Shown here one piece after another: positions 1-7,643 of a stretch of 45,667 bases of DNA. Made by a program: the position numbers and the translations under genes. The notes below the pieces were generated by a model, which was not told where the DNA came from, did no database searches, and saw only the letters and a list, made by a program, of their open reading frames with translations. The stretch comes from Geothrix terrae (GTDB taxonomy: Bacteria; Acidobacteriota; Holophagae; Holophagales; Holophagaceae), in the NCBI RefSeq assembly GCF_022808775.1, contig NZ_JAKZLA010000010.1, positions 1 to 45,667 of the forward strand. Direction: 5' to 3'. Position 1 is the stretch's first letter, and each line of letters begins with the position of its first letter.

Positions 1-146
1 CTCAAAGGCTTCCTATCTTCTATCCGGTTTTCAAAGACGCCCACCGCGTTTCTACACGGTCCAGAAGAACCTTCCAGCCCTTCCCGGCACTCCGCAGCCT
101 CAACTGCGCAGGACATTCAGACTAACACCCCAGACCGAAAGCGCAA
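1..146 (-). promoter_or_regulatory. Probable rRNA-operon promoter and leader (minus strand)
   Basis: Read on the minus strand, TTGCGC (146-141) and TAGTCT (124-119) are separated by 16 bases, a plausible sigma-70 promoter pointing left. Further down, at 38-28, is GTCTTTGAAAA, which resembles the boxA/antitermination string found in rRNA leaders and 16S-23S spacers of many bacteria. I infer that an rRNA operon begins, or its spacer lies, just left of position 1. No mature rRNA or tRNA sequence is inside the window, so this is not proven. Confidence 0.35.
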
Positions 147-234
147 GAGGAATTTTCACGGGGACACCTGGAATCCGTTGGGGCCAGCCGGAATGCGCCG
201 ATCCCTGCCGTAGAATCGAAGGCCGGGAGGGCGC

Positions 235-1581
235 GTGATTCATATCGTGGGGGCGGGTCTGGCCGGATCGGAAGCCGCATGGCAGCTGGCTTCGCGAGGG
301 CACGACGTCCGTCTGACGGAAATGCGCCCCCGTTGGGCAACCCCGGCCCATACGACCGATCGGGCCGCGGAGATGGTCTGCTCCAACTCCTTCAAGAGCG
401 ACGACCCGGATTCGGCCACAGGCATCCTGAAGGCCGAAATGCGGCGCATGGACTCTCTCATCCTCCGCTGCGCCGAGACCACGCGCGTGCCCGCGGGGAA
501 CAGCCTGGCGGTGGACCGGGAGGCCTTCTCCCAATCCGTCACCGAGGCGCTGAAGTCGCACCCCCGCATCCAGTGGGAAGAGGCCCAGATCGTGGCCCCG
601 GAAGCAGGCGTCCCGACCATCCTCGCCACCGGCCCACTGACCGCGGACCCGCTCGCGGACTGGCTTGCGCAGCACACAGGCACGACCCGGCTGCACTTCT
701 ACGACGCCATCGCACCGATCGTGGAGCGCCAGAGCATCGACATGGGCATCGCCTGGATGGCGGCCCGCTACGACAAGGGGGGCGCCGACTTCATCAACTG
801 CCCTCTCGACAAGGCACAGTACGAGCGGTTCCTGGACGCCCTGCTCAGCGCCGAGCGCGTTCCCCTTCACGAGGTGGACACGCCCTATTTCGAGGCCTGC
901 CTTCCCATCGAGGTCATGGCCGATCGCGGCCGGGAAACCCTGCGACACGGGCCCATGAAGCCCATGGGACTGGATGACCCGCGCACCGGGCGGTGGCCCC
1001 ACGCCGTGGTCCAGCTCCGCCAGGACACCCTCGCAGGGGAGCTCTTCAACCTGGTGGGATTCCAGACCCGCCTGAAATGGGGCGCCCAGAAAGAGGTCTT
1101 CCGGCTGATCCCGGGCCTGGAAAACGCGGAGTTCGCCCGCTTCGGGAGCATCCACAGGAATACCTACGTGCAGGCCCCGGCGGTGCTCGATGCGACACTT
1201 GCTGTCAAATCCATCCCCGATCTCTGGATCGCCGGGCAGCTCTCCGGCGTCGAGGGCTACCTGGAATCCGCCGCGGGCGGCCTCGCCGCCGCATTCGCCA
1301 CAGATCGAGCCGTGCGCGGCCTGGCCCCCATGCCGTTCCCGCCGGACACCATGCTCGGCAGCTTGCTGCACTACCTGGCCCACGCCTCCAGCGTGGATTT
1401 CGGACCGACCAACGCCATGCTGGGGTTGCTGCCGCCGCTCCCCGAGGGCCTCCTGGACCTGCGCACCCTCAAACGCGCGGGTGGGACCCGGGCCGTGAAG
1501 TCCGCCAAGGGCCGTGCCCATCGGGAGCGGGCGCTCCATTCACTGGAACAGCATCTGATCCTCGCCGGAGGCCTGCCATGA
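235..1581 (+). CDS. trmFO: TrmFO, folate/FAD-dependent tRNA U54 C5-methyltransferase
   Basis: Forms ribothymidine at position 54 in the T-loop of tRNAs in the cytoplasm, using methylene-tetrahydrofolate as carbon donor and FADH2 as reductant. The 448-residue length is normal for the family. Visible signatures are an N-terminal FAD-binding Rossmann motif (GAGLAGSEAA, about residues 5-14), the family block MVCSNSFKSDDP near residue 47, and a C-terminal GQLSGVEGYLESAAGGL block that closes the flavin site. The start is GTG at 235, preceded by the purine-rich GGGAGG. TAGAAT at 211-216 could be the -10 box. The TGA stop overlaps the next ATG (ATGA), so the downstream gene is probably co-translated. 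It diverges from the presumed rRNA promoter on its left. Confidence 0.96.
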   Translation: MIHIVGAGLAGSEAAWQLASRGHDVRLTEMRPRWATPAHTTDRAAEMVCSNSFKSDDPDSATGILKAEMRRMDSLILRCAETTRVPAGNSLAVDREAFSQSVTEALKSHPRIQWEEAQIVAPEAGVPTILATGPLTADPLADWLAQHTGTTRLHFYDAIAPIVERQSIDMGIAWMAARYDKGGADFINCPLDKAQYERFLDALLSAERVPLHEVDTPYFEACLPIEVMADRGRETLRHGPMKPMGLDDPRTGRWPHAVVQLRQDTLAGELFNLVGFQTRLKWGAQKEVFRLIPGLENAEFARFGSIHRNTYVQAPAVLDATLAVKSIPDLWIAGQLSGVEGYLESAAGGLAAAFATDRAVRGLAPMPFPPDTMLGSLLHYLAHASSVDFGPTNAMLGLLPPLPEGLLDLRTLKRAGGTRAVKSAKGRAHRERALHSLEQHLILAGGLP

Positions 1582-2909
1582 AGCGACCCGCCCTCGCCCT
1601 GGGGGCCGCCACCCTGATCCTCGCCTTCGGAAGCGGGGCCTGGTGGCTGACCCGCCGGGCCCCGGGATCCCCGCCCCAGGAAGAGGCCCTGGAGCCCTTC
1701 CGTTCCGAGCCGATGCGCGTCGGCCAGCTCATTGACCTCCAGCCTCCGTCCATGCCCCTCAGGAGTGTCCGATGGACTCTGCCCCTCCCGGGGGGCGTGG
1801 CCGTGGCCCAGATCCTGACCCAGACCGGCCGGCAGCAGGCGGTGCTCTTCCAGCAGGGCGTGCCTGGCCCGGTCTTCTCCCTGCCGGAGCCTCCGGGCGT
1901 GCCCGATGGATTCTTCCGGTTCGCGGACCTGGCAGATGCGGCCCTGGCGCCGGATGACGCCCTGGTCCTGCTCTACCGCAGCTCGACGGACCCCGCCTCG
2001 CCATCGCTGGTCCTGGCCTGCGACCTGCATTCCCAGCAAATCCGTTGGTCCCTCCGCGCGCCCGGCGAGCACCTGGCCTTGTCCGAGGACCACCGCAGCG
2101 TGTTCCTCTTCGGAGCCTCGACACCCGTGGGCATCCTCGAACTGGTCGGTCGTCCCGGCCAGCCGAAACCCGCCTCCACCTCGGTGGACCTTCCACCGGA
2201 GGTGAAGACGGTTTCCAACCTCCTCCCGGTCGGCCGCCGCGCCTTCGTGGTGGCCCATGACTCGGGACTCTCGACCTGGCGTGATGGAGCCTGGACCCAC
2301 GTGCCGGCTCCGGCACCCTCGCCCCTCGGGTTTCCCCAGGGGCTTGGCAGGGTCGCCGGCGATGCGAAGGGCGGCTGGTGGCAGCCCGAACCTGGCGTGC
2401 TGATTCCCCTGGGCCCAGGCGCGAAACCCGGCCCATCGCGCGACCTGAAGGCCCTCCTTCCTGACCCATCGAGCCTGGATGCAAGCCTGCTCCAGCTGCT
2501 GGGCGAGGAACCAGACGGCCATCTGTGGTTCGGCTTGATGCGACCCACCCTTCCCGCGCCGGCTCCCATGCCGGATCCCACACCGGCCACGCCTCCTGCC
2601 CCGGACGATTCGGGCCAGGTTCTCCCGACACCCGCCCTCCCTCCGGCGACGACCGCCACCCTTCAGCCTTCGCGGGAAGACTGGGAGGCCTACCTCGGCA
2701 AGGGACTGGATCGCCTGTACCTATGGAAACCCGGCGAGGAGCGCATGAAGGTGGTGTCCATCGCGGACGCCTGGAAACGGCTGACGCCGCCCCCGAGCGC
2801 CTCCGCCTTCCCCGGACTCGGGAACCTGCGTCCCGAGGCCGGAGCCCTGCTCTGTGGCGGCCCCGACCGCATCTGGTGGCTTCCGTTGAAGGCCCTCCGA
2901 CCCCGGTGA
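1578..2909 (+). CDS. Hypothetical membrane-anchored periplasmic protein
   Basis: 443 residues, starting at the ATG that overlaps the trmFO stop by four bases. An N-terminal hydrophobic segment (about residues 6-24) followed by TRR looks like an uncleaved membrane anchor or signal peptide, placing the rest in the periplasm. The body has repeated short strands with W/F-rich turns (for example GGWWQPEPGV and DGHLWFGLM), which suggests a beta-propeller or other beta-rich fold. Residues about 321-350 form a Pro/Ala/Thr-rich linker, after which a short domain ends the protein. I do not recognise the family. Sharing an operon with trmFO does not by itself indicate a link to tRNA modification. Confidence 0.75.
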   Translation: MKRPALALGAATLILAFGSGAWWLTRRAPGSPPQEEALEPFRSEPMRVGQLIDLQPPSMPLRSVRWTLPLPGGVAVAQILTQTGRQQAVLFQQGVPGPVFSLPEPPGVPDGFFRFADLADAALAPDDALVLLYRSSTDPASPSLVLACDLHSQQIRWSLRAPGEHLALSEDHRSVFLFGASTPVGILELVGRPGQPKPASTSVDLPPEVKTVSNLLPVGRRAFVVAHDSGLSTWRDGAWTHVPAPAPSPLGFPQGLGRVAGDAKGGWWQPEPGVLIPLGPGAKPGPSRDLKALLPDPSSLDASLLQLLGEEPDGHLWFGLMRPTLPAPAPMPDPTPATPPAPDDSGQVLPTPALPPATTATLQPSREDWEAYLGKGLDRLYLWKPGEERMKVVSIADAWKRLTPPPSASAFPGLGNLRPEAGALLCGGPDRIWWLPLKALRPR

Positions 2910-2911
2910 CC

Positions 2912-3169
2912 TCAGCGCCCCTGGAGCTTCCCCTGGGGTTTCTCGTTGGCTAGGTGCTCGCGGATCAGGCCTTCAGCCACCGCCCCCTCATCGGGATGAT
3001 AGGTTCCCGCCTCCAACTGGCGCTTGAGGACCTTGAGCTTCTCGGCGCGCACATCCGGCGTCTCAGCCAGCACCTCGTGGGCCACTTCGACGAGATGGTC
3101 AGCGGTGGCATCCCCTGAGCCTGTGCCCTTGTGGCTGCCATCCTTGCGCGATCTGCCCTGGTTGCTCAT
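2912..3169 (-). CDS. flgM: FlgM-like anti-sigma-28 factor
   Basis: 85 residues. The C-terminal half carries the FlgM signature: RAEKLKVLKRQLEAGTYHPD followed by a helix containing AEGLIREHL, matching the usual R-x-EKV-x2-LK-x2-I-x2-GTY-x-(I/V)D pattern. FlgM binds and inhibits sigma-28 (FliA) until the flagellar hook is complete. The N-terminal half is polar and low in complexity, as expected for an intrinsically disordered FlgM. I chose ATG 3169, with AAGGGG upstream, over an upstream ATG lying inside prmC. It follows prmC on the same strand after 46 bases. No flagellar gene is in the window. It could instead be a small stress-type regulator sharing the FlgM fold. Confidence 0.68.
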   Translation of the reverse strand: MSNQGRSRKDGSHKGTGSGDATADHLVEVAHEVLAETPDVRAEKLKVLKRQLEAGTYHPDEGAVAEGLIREHLANEKPQGKLQGR

Positions 3170-3215
3170 GCGCTCGCCCCTTGACGGTGCCTTATCGGCA
3201 CGCAGTTGCCCCAAC

Positions 3216-4109
3216 TCAAGTGCCCGGTCCCATTTTTTTGGCTCCCGAGACGGCCGAGCGATCATCCGCGAGGCTCGATGCGCTCAAGGCCACGAGGATC
3301 CGGTCATGGCCGGCCAGATCCTGATGCACCATCGCCTTGGGCCATCCCACTCCCATCGCCCGCCGGCACAGCTCGCCGCCCTGGCCCGCCCCGATCTCCA
3401 GCAGGCAGGCCGATGCCTGGCGCACGCGGGCTTGTTCCAGCAGGCGGGTCGACAGAGCCAATCCCCGGTCCGGGGCGAAGAGGGCCGAAGCGGGCTCGAA
3501 CGCCAGTTCCCGCTGGAGGCTCGGCTCGTCCGCGGGATCCACGTAGGGCAGGTTCGCCACCACCAGGCCCAGGGGATCGGGAACCGGATCCAGGAGGCTG
3601 CCCTCGAAGAAAGTCACGGGCGCGCCCAGGGCGGCGATGTTCTCCCGGGCCACCGCCAAGGCGCCGGGACTCAGATCCGAAGCGGACACCTGCCAATCCG
3701 TCTCCAGGGCCAGGCTCGCGGCGATGATGCCGCTGCCCGTACCCACATCCACGCATCGGCTCACCCCAAGACGCGTCCCCACGTCGAGGGCGGCCTCCAC
3801 CAGCAGTTCGGTCTCGGGGCGCGGGATCAGCGTCTCCCGGGTGACCTTGAAGCGCCGGTCCCGGAAGAAGCACCATCCCAGGATGTAGGCCCAGGGTTCG
3901 CCCGTCCTCCGCCGGCGCACCCAGGTGCTCACCTGCGCGCGCACCTCGTCGGGCACAAGGTCGCCACCATGGGCGGCCATCCAGGACCGGGGGAGGCCCA
4001 GCCCCTCCTCGAACCAGCGGAGGCTTTCGGCATGGGCCTCTGCATGATCCAGGAACTCGGCCAAGGCGGCGCCCAGATCGAGGCGGAGCTGTCGGTACGT
4101 CTGGACCAT
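3216..4109 (-). CDS. prmC: PrmC, release factor glutamine N5-methyltransferase
   Basis: Uses S-adenosylmethionine to methylate the glutamine of the GGQ motif in peptide-chain release factors RF1 and RF2, which is needed for efficient termination. The 297 residues show an N-terminal helical substrate-recognition domain, the family linker with GEPWAYILGW and TLIPRPETELLVE, the SAM-binding motif VDVGTGSGIIA, and the catalytic loop. That loop reads ANLPYVD where the family normally has NPPY, so the first proline is replaced by leucine. prfA is not adjacent. The ATG at 4109 is preceded by GGAGGG and also by TAGGCT exactly six bases upstream. FlgM-like follows on the same strand. Confidence 0.92.
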   Translation of the reverse strand: MVQTYRQLRLDLGAALAEFLDHAEAHAESLRWFEEGLGLPRSWMAAHGGDLVPDEVRAQVSTWVRRRRTGEPWAYILGWCFFRDRRFKVTRETLIPRPETELLVEAALDVGTRLGVSRCVDVGTGSGIIAASLALETDWQVSASDLSPGALAVARENIAALGAPVTFFEGSLLDPVPDPLGLVVANLPYVDPADEPSLQRELAFEPASALFAPDRGLALSTRLLEQARVRQASACLLEIGAGQGGELCRRAMGVGWPKAMVHQDLAGHDRILVALSASSLADDRSAVSGAKKMGPGT

Positions 4110-4115
4110 CCCTCC

Positions 4116-4121
4116 AGCCTA
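4116..4121 (-). promoter_or_regulatory. -10-like hexamer TAGGCT, six bases before prmC
   Basis: TAGGCT on the minus strand ends six bases before the prmC ATG. This is the geometry of leaderless promoters. A GGAGGG Shine-Dalgarno-like sequence fills the gap, so either mode of initiation is possible. Confidence 0.3.
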
Positions 4122-4167
4122 GCCGCCTTCGCCCAACGATCCTTCCCCCATGCGCAGGGGCGGCATA

Positions 4168-4220
4168 AGAGGCCGTAACGAAATAGCCGGGAATGCACCG
4201 GCTATTTCGTTACGGCCCCT
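4168..4220. terminator. Perfect 20-bp hairpin between fumarase and prmC
   Basis: Arms 4171-4190 and 4198-4217 are perfectly complementary over 20 bp around the 7-base loop gaatgca. Two more pairs follow after one mismatch. It lies after the fumarase stop and before prmC, both on the minus strand. There is no U-tract on either strand, so a classical Rho-independent terminator is not certain. An mRNA 3'-end stabiliser, an operator or a REP-like element are alternatives. Confidence 0.6.
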
Positions 4221-4255
4221 AAGCGCGGGAGGGATGGTTCCAGAATGCTCGACGC

Positions 4256-4834
4256 TCAGGCCATCAAGGCCTTGGCACGCTCCTGGCTCTGCTGGGCGAC
4301 GATCTCGTGGAGGCTGCCGCCGTGGCTGTCCATGGTGACCACCAGCGGGAAATCCTCCACCTCGATGATCCAGAAGGCTTCCGGGCTGCCGAACTCCTCC
4401 AGCATCTTCACGTCCACCACGCGCTTGCAGCGCTCGGCCAGCAGGCTGCCGGCCCCGCCCGTGGCGTGGAGGTAGACGGCCCCGGTCTTCTGGAGGCCCT
4501 CACTGGTCTTCTTGCCCATGCCGCCCTTGCCGATGACGCCGCGGACCTTGTAGGTCTCGATGACGTCGGCCTGGTAGGGCTCCTCGCGGATGGAGGTGGT
4601 GGGCCCGGCCGCCACGAAGCTGTAGTGGCCGTCCTCGTGCTTCTTCACGACGGGGCCGCAGTGGTAGATGACCATGTTCTCGAGGATGGGCTTCAGCCAC
4701 TCGGGCTTCTGCTCCTTCATGTACTTGTGGCCCATGTCGCGGCTGAGGACGACGCGGCCGTTGAGCAGCACTTCGTCGCCGACCTTGAGCTGGCGGATCT
4801 GGTCTTCGGTGATGGGGGTGGTGAGACGGATCAT
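4256..4834 (-). CDS. fumB: Class I fumarate hydratase, beta subunit
   Basis: C-terminal half of the oxygen-sensitive [4Fe-4S] fumarase, which interconverts fumarate and malate in the TCA cycle or its reductive branch. In this organism it is a separate polypeptide, as in the two-subunit fumarases and tartrate dehydratases. The 192 residues contain the beta-domain blocks VLLNGRVVLSRDMGHKY, YHCGPVV, AAGPTTSIREEPY and VIGKGGMGKKT. The ATG at 4834 lies 21 bases after the alpha-subunit stop, so the two are surely one operon. L(+)-tartrate dehydratase beta is the main alternative. Fumarase is preferred because no tartrate genes are near. Confidence 0.9.
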   Translation of the reverse strand: MIRLTTPITEDQIRQLKVGDEVLLNGRVVLSRDMGHKYMKEQKPEWLKPILENMVIYHCGPVVKKHEDGHYSFVAAGPTTSIREEPYQADVIETYKVRGVIGKGGMGKKTSEGLQKTGAVYLHATGGAGSLLAERCKRVVDVKMLEEFGSPEAFWIIEVEDFPLVVTMDSHGGSLHEIVAQQSQERAKALMA

Positions 4835-4855
4835 GTTGGGCCTCGTCGTCGCGGA

Positions 4856-5836
4856 TCAGTCGAAGGACACTTCGCCGTTGGTCTTGAGCGTGATCGAGCC
4901 CCGGCGGCTGCTCCAGCACATGTAGCTGATGGAGACGTAGAAGCTGGCCGGATGGCGGTACATCTCCTCGGCCATGACGCCCAGCACGGTGGTGTTGCCG
5001 CCGTAGCCCATGGGACCGATGCCCAGGGTGTTGAGATCGGCGGTGATCTCCTTCTCGAAGGCGTCCATCTTGGGATCGGGGTTCGAGGTGCCGAGCTTGC
5101 GGAGGATCAGCTCCTTGCTCTTCTCGTAGCTGCTGACGCGGTCCCCGCCGATGGCCACGCCAAGGATGCCGGGGCTGCAGCCCTGGCCCTGGGCCTTCAC
5201 CACGGCGTCGATGATGCACTTGCGCACGCCCTTGATGTCGCGGCCCGCGCCGATGGCGGCGTCCGGCAGGCGGTACTGGGCGCCCACGTTCTCGCAGCCC
5301 CCGCCCTTCTGCATGACGGCGATCTCGACTTCCGGCTTGTCCCACTCCTCGAAGTGGACGGCCGGGTGGCCCTCATGGAAGGGATCCATGTTGGTGCCTG
5401 TGTTCTTGCCGCTGAGGGCCTCCACGCAGTTGGGGCGCAGCCAGGAGCGCTTGGTGGCCTCCGCCACGGCCGCCCGGATCTGCTGCTTGGCGGCCCGCTG
5501 GCTCAAGCCGAAGGGGTGGCGCACCCAGACGATGATGGTGCCCGTGTCCTGGCAGAGGGGCGTCACGTGGCCATCCGCGAGGATGATGTTGCGCACCATG
5601 TCGTTCAAGGTGTTGAAGGCCCGGCTGCCCTCTTCTTCGGCGTCGCGGCCCTTCACGAGGGCGTCGATCACGTCCTGTGGCAGGCGGCTGGTGCTGCGGC
5701 GGAGCAGTTCCAGCATGGGCAGGGTGAGATCCAGGGACTTGAGGTCCTTGAGATTGGGCTTCCACCCGGCGGGCAGCACGGACTTGGACGCCACCACCTC
5801 GTTGGAGGTCAGGGTGGGAATGACGCATTCGGACAT
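4856..5836 (-). CDS. fumA: Class I fumarate hydratase, alpha subunit
   Basis: Catalytic [4Fe-4S]-binding subunit of the two-subunit hydro-lyase. The 326 residues hold the three expected cluster cysteines: C95 in PLCQDTGT, C181 in GGGCENVG and C220 in GQGCSPG. The KNTGTNMDPF substrate loop is at about residues 144-153. It is somewhat longer than many archaeal-type alpha subunits, mostly at the N terminus. A clear CCGGAGGG ribosome-binding site precedes ATG 5836. The gene diverges from the DsrE-family gene across about 130 bases. Oxygen-labile fumarase fits an anaerobic or facultative lifestyle, but this is inference. Confidence 0.92.
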   Translation of the reverse strand: MSECVIPTLTSNEVVASKSVLPAGWKPNLKDLKSLDLTLPMLELLRRSTSRLPQDVIDALVKGRDAEEEGSRAFNTLNDMVRNIILADGHVTPLCQDTGTIIVWVRHPFGLSQRAAKQQIRAAVAEATKRSWLRPNCVEALSGKNTGTNMDPFHEGHPAVHFEEWDKPEVEIAVMQKGGGCENVGAQYRLPDAAIGAGRDIKGVRKCIIDAVVKAQGQGCSPGILGVAIGGDRVSSYEKSKELILRKLGTSNPDPKMDAFEKEITADLNTLGIGPMGYGGNTTVLGVMAEEMYRHPASFYVSISYMCWSSRRGSITLKTNGEVSFD

Positions 5837-5967
5837 GGGCCCTCCGGAATCCAGACCCCCATCATCCGCCCGCCGAAGCCGAGTCTCAAGTGATCAATGC
5901 CCGGTTCCCCTGCCACCGGCGTGGAACCCCTCTCCAGGTATCCTGGGGCCTCGTCCGCGGGGCCACC

Positions 5968-6321
5968 ATGAGCAAGATCCTCTTCATCCTCAACGATCCT
6001 CCCTACGGCACCGAGCGCAGCTACAACGGACTGCGCCTGGCGGGGGCCACCGCCAAGCGTGAGGGTGCCGACGTGCGCGTCTTCCTCATGGGTGACGCCG
6101 CTGCCTGCGCCAAGAGAGGCCAGAAGACTCCTGATGGATACTACAACCTGGAGCGCATGCTGAAGGGTGTCACCACCCGCCACGGCCTCGTCGGCGTCTG
6201 CGGCACCTGCATGGACGCCAGGGGCCTCACCCAGGCTGAGCTGGCCGAGGACTGCCGGCGGAGCACCCTGGAGGAACTGGCCGACTGGACGCTGTGGGCG
6301 GACCAGGTGCTGGTCTTCTAG
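5968..6321 (+). CDS. DsrE/DsrF-family sulfur-relay-like protein
   Basis: 117-residue cytoplasmic protein with the DsrE-like alpha/beta fold: N-terminal strand KILFILNDPPYGTE, a helix, the strand ADVRVFLMGDAAACA, and a C-terminal LEELADWTLWADQVLVF block. Conserved cysteines are C47 and the pair C78-x-x-C81 in GVCGTCMDARG, the usual sulfur-carrier site of the family. The start is ATG 5968; an in-frame ATG 78 bases upstream has no conserved sequence behind it. The family includes sulfur-transfer proteins and many members of unknown role. It sits eight bases before a cysteine-rich CopZ-N-like gene, so the pair is likely one transcript dealing with sulfur, thiols or metals. Confidence 0.85.
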   Translation: MSKILFILNDPPYGTERSYNGLRLAGATAKREGADVRVFLMGDAAACAKRGQKTPDGYYNLERMLKGVTTRHGLVGVCGTCMDARGLTQAELAEDCRRSTLEELADWTLWADQVLVF

Positions 6322-6329
6322 GCACCGCT

Positions 6330-6620
6330 ATGGGAGCTGCGGGCGAACCCCGATTCTGCGCGTGTTGCGGCGGATCCGAAGCCCCGGCCCCGAAGGGGGC
6401 GGAGGCGACCCCGCTCCTCTGCTACTGCTTCGGCCACAGCCTGGAGAGCTTGCGCGCGGAGTGGGAGGCCACCGGTCGCCTGGATTCGGTGGAGACCATC
6501 CGAAGCGCCGTGAGGGAGGGTCGCTGCCGGTGCGAGACCCTGAATCCTTCCGGAGCCTGCTGCCTGGGGGACGTGCTGAGGGCCGCCCAGGCCATCCGGG
6601 TCGGGGGCTCGCTGCGCTGA
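6330..6620 (+). CDS. CopZ N-terminal-like [2Fe-2S]/zinc-binding protein
   Basis: 96 residues with nine cysteines: C10, C12, C13, C31, C33, C66, C68, C77 and C78. The order CACCG, then LLCYCFGHSLESL, then GRCRCETLNPSGACCLGDV matches the BFD-like N-terminal module of archaeal-type CopZ, which holds a [2Fe-2S] cluster and a zinc ion. The C-terminal HMA copper-chaperone domain of full CopZ is missing, so this is a stand-alone module. The start is ATG 6330, just after the DsrE stop. Likely a small redox or metal-handling protein partnered with the DsrE-family protein. Substrate unknown. It ends only three bases from the convergent holA stop. Confidence 0.75.
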   Translation: MGAAGEPRFCACCGGSEAPAPKGAEATPLLCYCFGHSLESLRAEWEATGRLDSVETIRSAVREGRCRCETLNPSGACCLGDVLRAAQAIRVGGSLR

Positions 6621-6623
6621 AGG

Positions 6624-7643
6624 TCAGCGTCCCCAGGCCCGGCACAGGGCGAGGGTGAGGTCCAGCAGGGGCGCTTCGCTCCGGGAGATGGCCAGGCCCT
6701 TGAGGTCCCGCTCGCACTGGTTCAGGCGGCCCAGCAGGGCCCGTACGCCCTTTGGCTTCAGCTTGTCGAAGGCGCCACGGTAGCCATCCATCAGGAAGCC
6801 CTGCTTGGGGGAAAGTCCCAGGGCGGCCGTCAGCTCGGATCCCTTGAGCCCCGCCGCCTGGGCTTCGGCATACCGCAGCAGGCGGTCCACCTCTCGGCGC
6901 GCCTGGCCGAGCAGCATCAAGGGCTCGTCCCCGTCTTCCAGGGCCATGCGGAGGGCCCTCAGGGCTCCGGCCGCGTCCCCCTTCTGCCAGGCGCCGGACC
7001 AGGCGAAGGCCTTCTGCTCTGCCAGCCGGAAGGTCACCTGGTCCACCATGGCCTCGGTCACCCGCCGGTCCTCCGCCAACAGATCCAGCACTTCCAGGGC
7101 CCGCTTGAGCAGGCCGGGTTTCCCGCCCTGGCGCTGGGCCAGCAGGGTGGCGGCCGCCCCCTGGAGGGACAGGCCCAGGCGCCGGGCCTCGACCTCGATG
7201 AACCCGGGGATCTCGGCGGCCTCCAGGGCCCCCACCTTGAGGATGCGTCCTGCCTTGGCCCAGTCCGTCCAAGGTTTGGCGCCCAGGGCCTTGCCCGGGG
7301 CGGCCGGCAGGGTGGTCCAGGCCACCAGCAGCAGGTTCACGCCCTGGGGGGGCTTCTCGAGGAGGGTTTTCACCGCCCCTGGCAGATCCTTCGCCCGGGC
7401 GAAGAGGTTGTCCGCGGCGGGGACGACCACCGTGCGGGCCTCGGCCCCCAGGGGGGCGGCTTCCTGGAGGGCGGCCACCACCTCGGCCCAGGGACACCCC
7501 TCGGTGCAGATCGTCAGCGTGAAGTCGGCCCACTCCGGGTCCACGTGCCGGGCCTTCCAGTCCTCCACGGCCTTCCGCCGTCCGTCGCCATCCTCGCCGT
7601 GGACCAGGGCGAAGGCGTGGTCCACCCAGGCCGGGGCCGCCAT
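6624..7643 (-). CDS. holA: DNA polymerase III delta subunit
   Basis: Delta subunit of the clamp loader, which opens the beta sliding clamp during DNA replication. The 339-residue length and the three-domain layout fit HolA: a degenerate AAA+ N-terminal domain with VNLLLVAW in the Walker B-like position, a short middle domain, and an all-helical C-terminal collar domain containing GDAAGALRALRMALEDGDEP. As expected for delta, there is no usable Walker A motif. ATG 7643 overlaps the lptE stop by one base (TGATG), an arrangement often seen for lptE-holA pairs in proteobacteria, so the genes are probably co-translated. Confidence 0.92.
   Translation of the reverse strand: MAAPAWVDHAFALVHGEDGDGRRKAVEDWKARHVDPEWADFTLTICTEGCPWAEVVAALQEAAPLGAEARTVVVPAADNLFARAKDLPGAVKTLLEKPPQGVNLLLVAWTTLPAAPGKALGAKPWTDWAKAGRILKVGALEAAEIPGFIEVEARRLGLSLQGAAATLLAQRQGGKPGLLKRALEVLDLLAEDRRVTEAMVDQVTFRLAEQKAFAWSGAWQKGDAAGALRALRMALEDGDEPLMLLGQARREVDRLLRYAEAQAAGLKGSELTAALGLSPKQGFLMDGYRGAFDKLKPKGVRALLGRLNQCERDLKGLAISRSEAPLLDLTLALCRAWGR

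Noticed and set aside
20-60. A tRNA-Ser-like anticodon arm on the minus strand
   Set aside because: The bases around TTTGAAAA do not form a paired anticodon stem, and no T-arm or acceptor stem is present; an rRNA leader explains the string better.
4307-5893. A 528-codon open frame antisense to both fumarase subunits
   Set aside because: Fumarase motifs and cysteines are clear on the other strand; the antisense product is a low-complexity Ala/Val/Leu/His sequence caused by codon bias.
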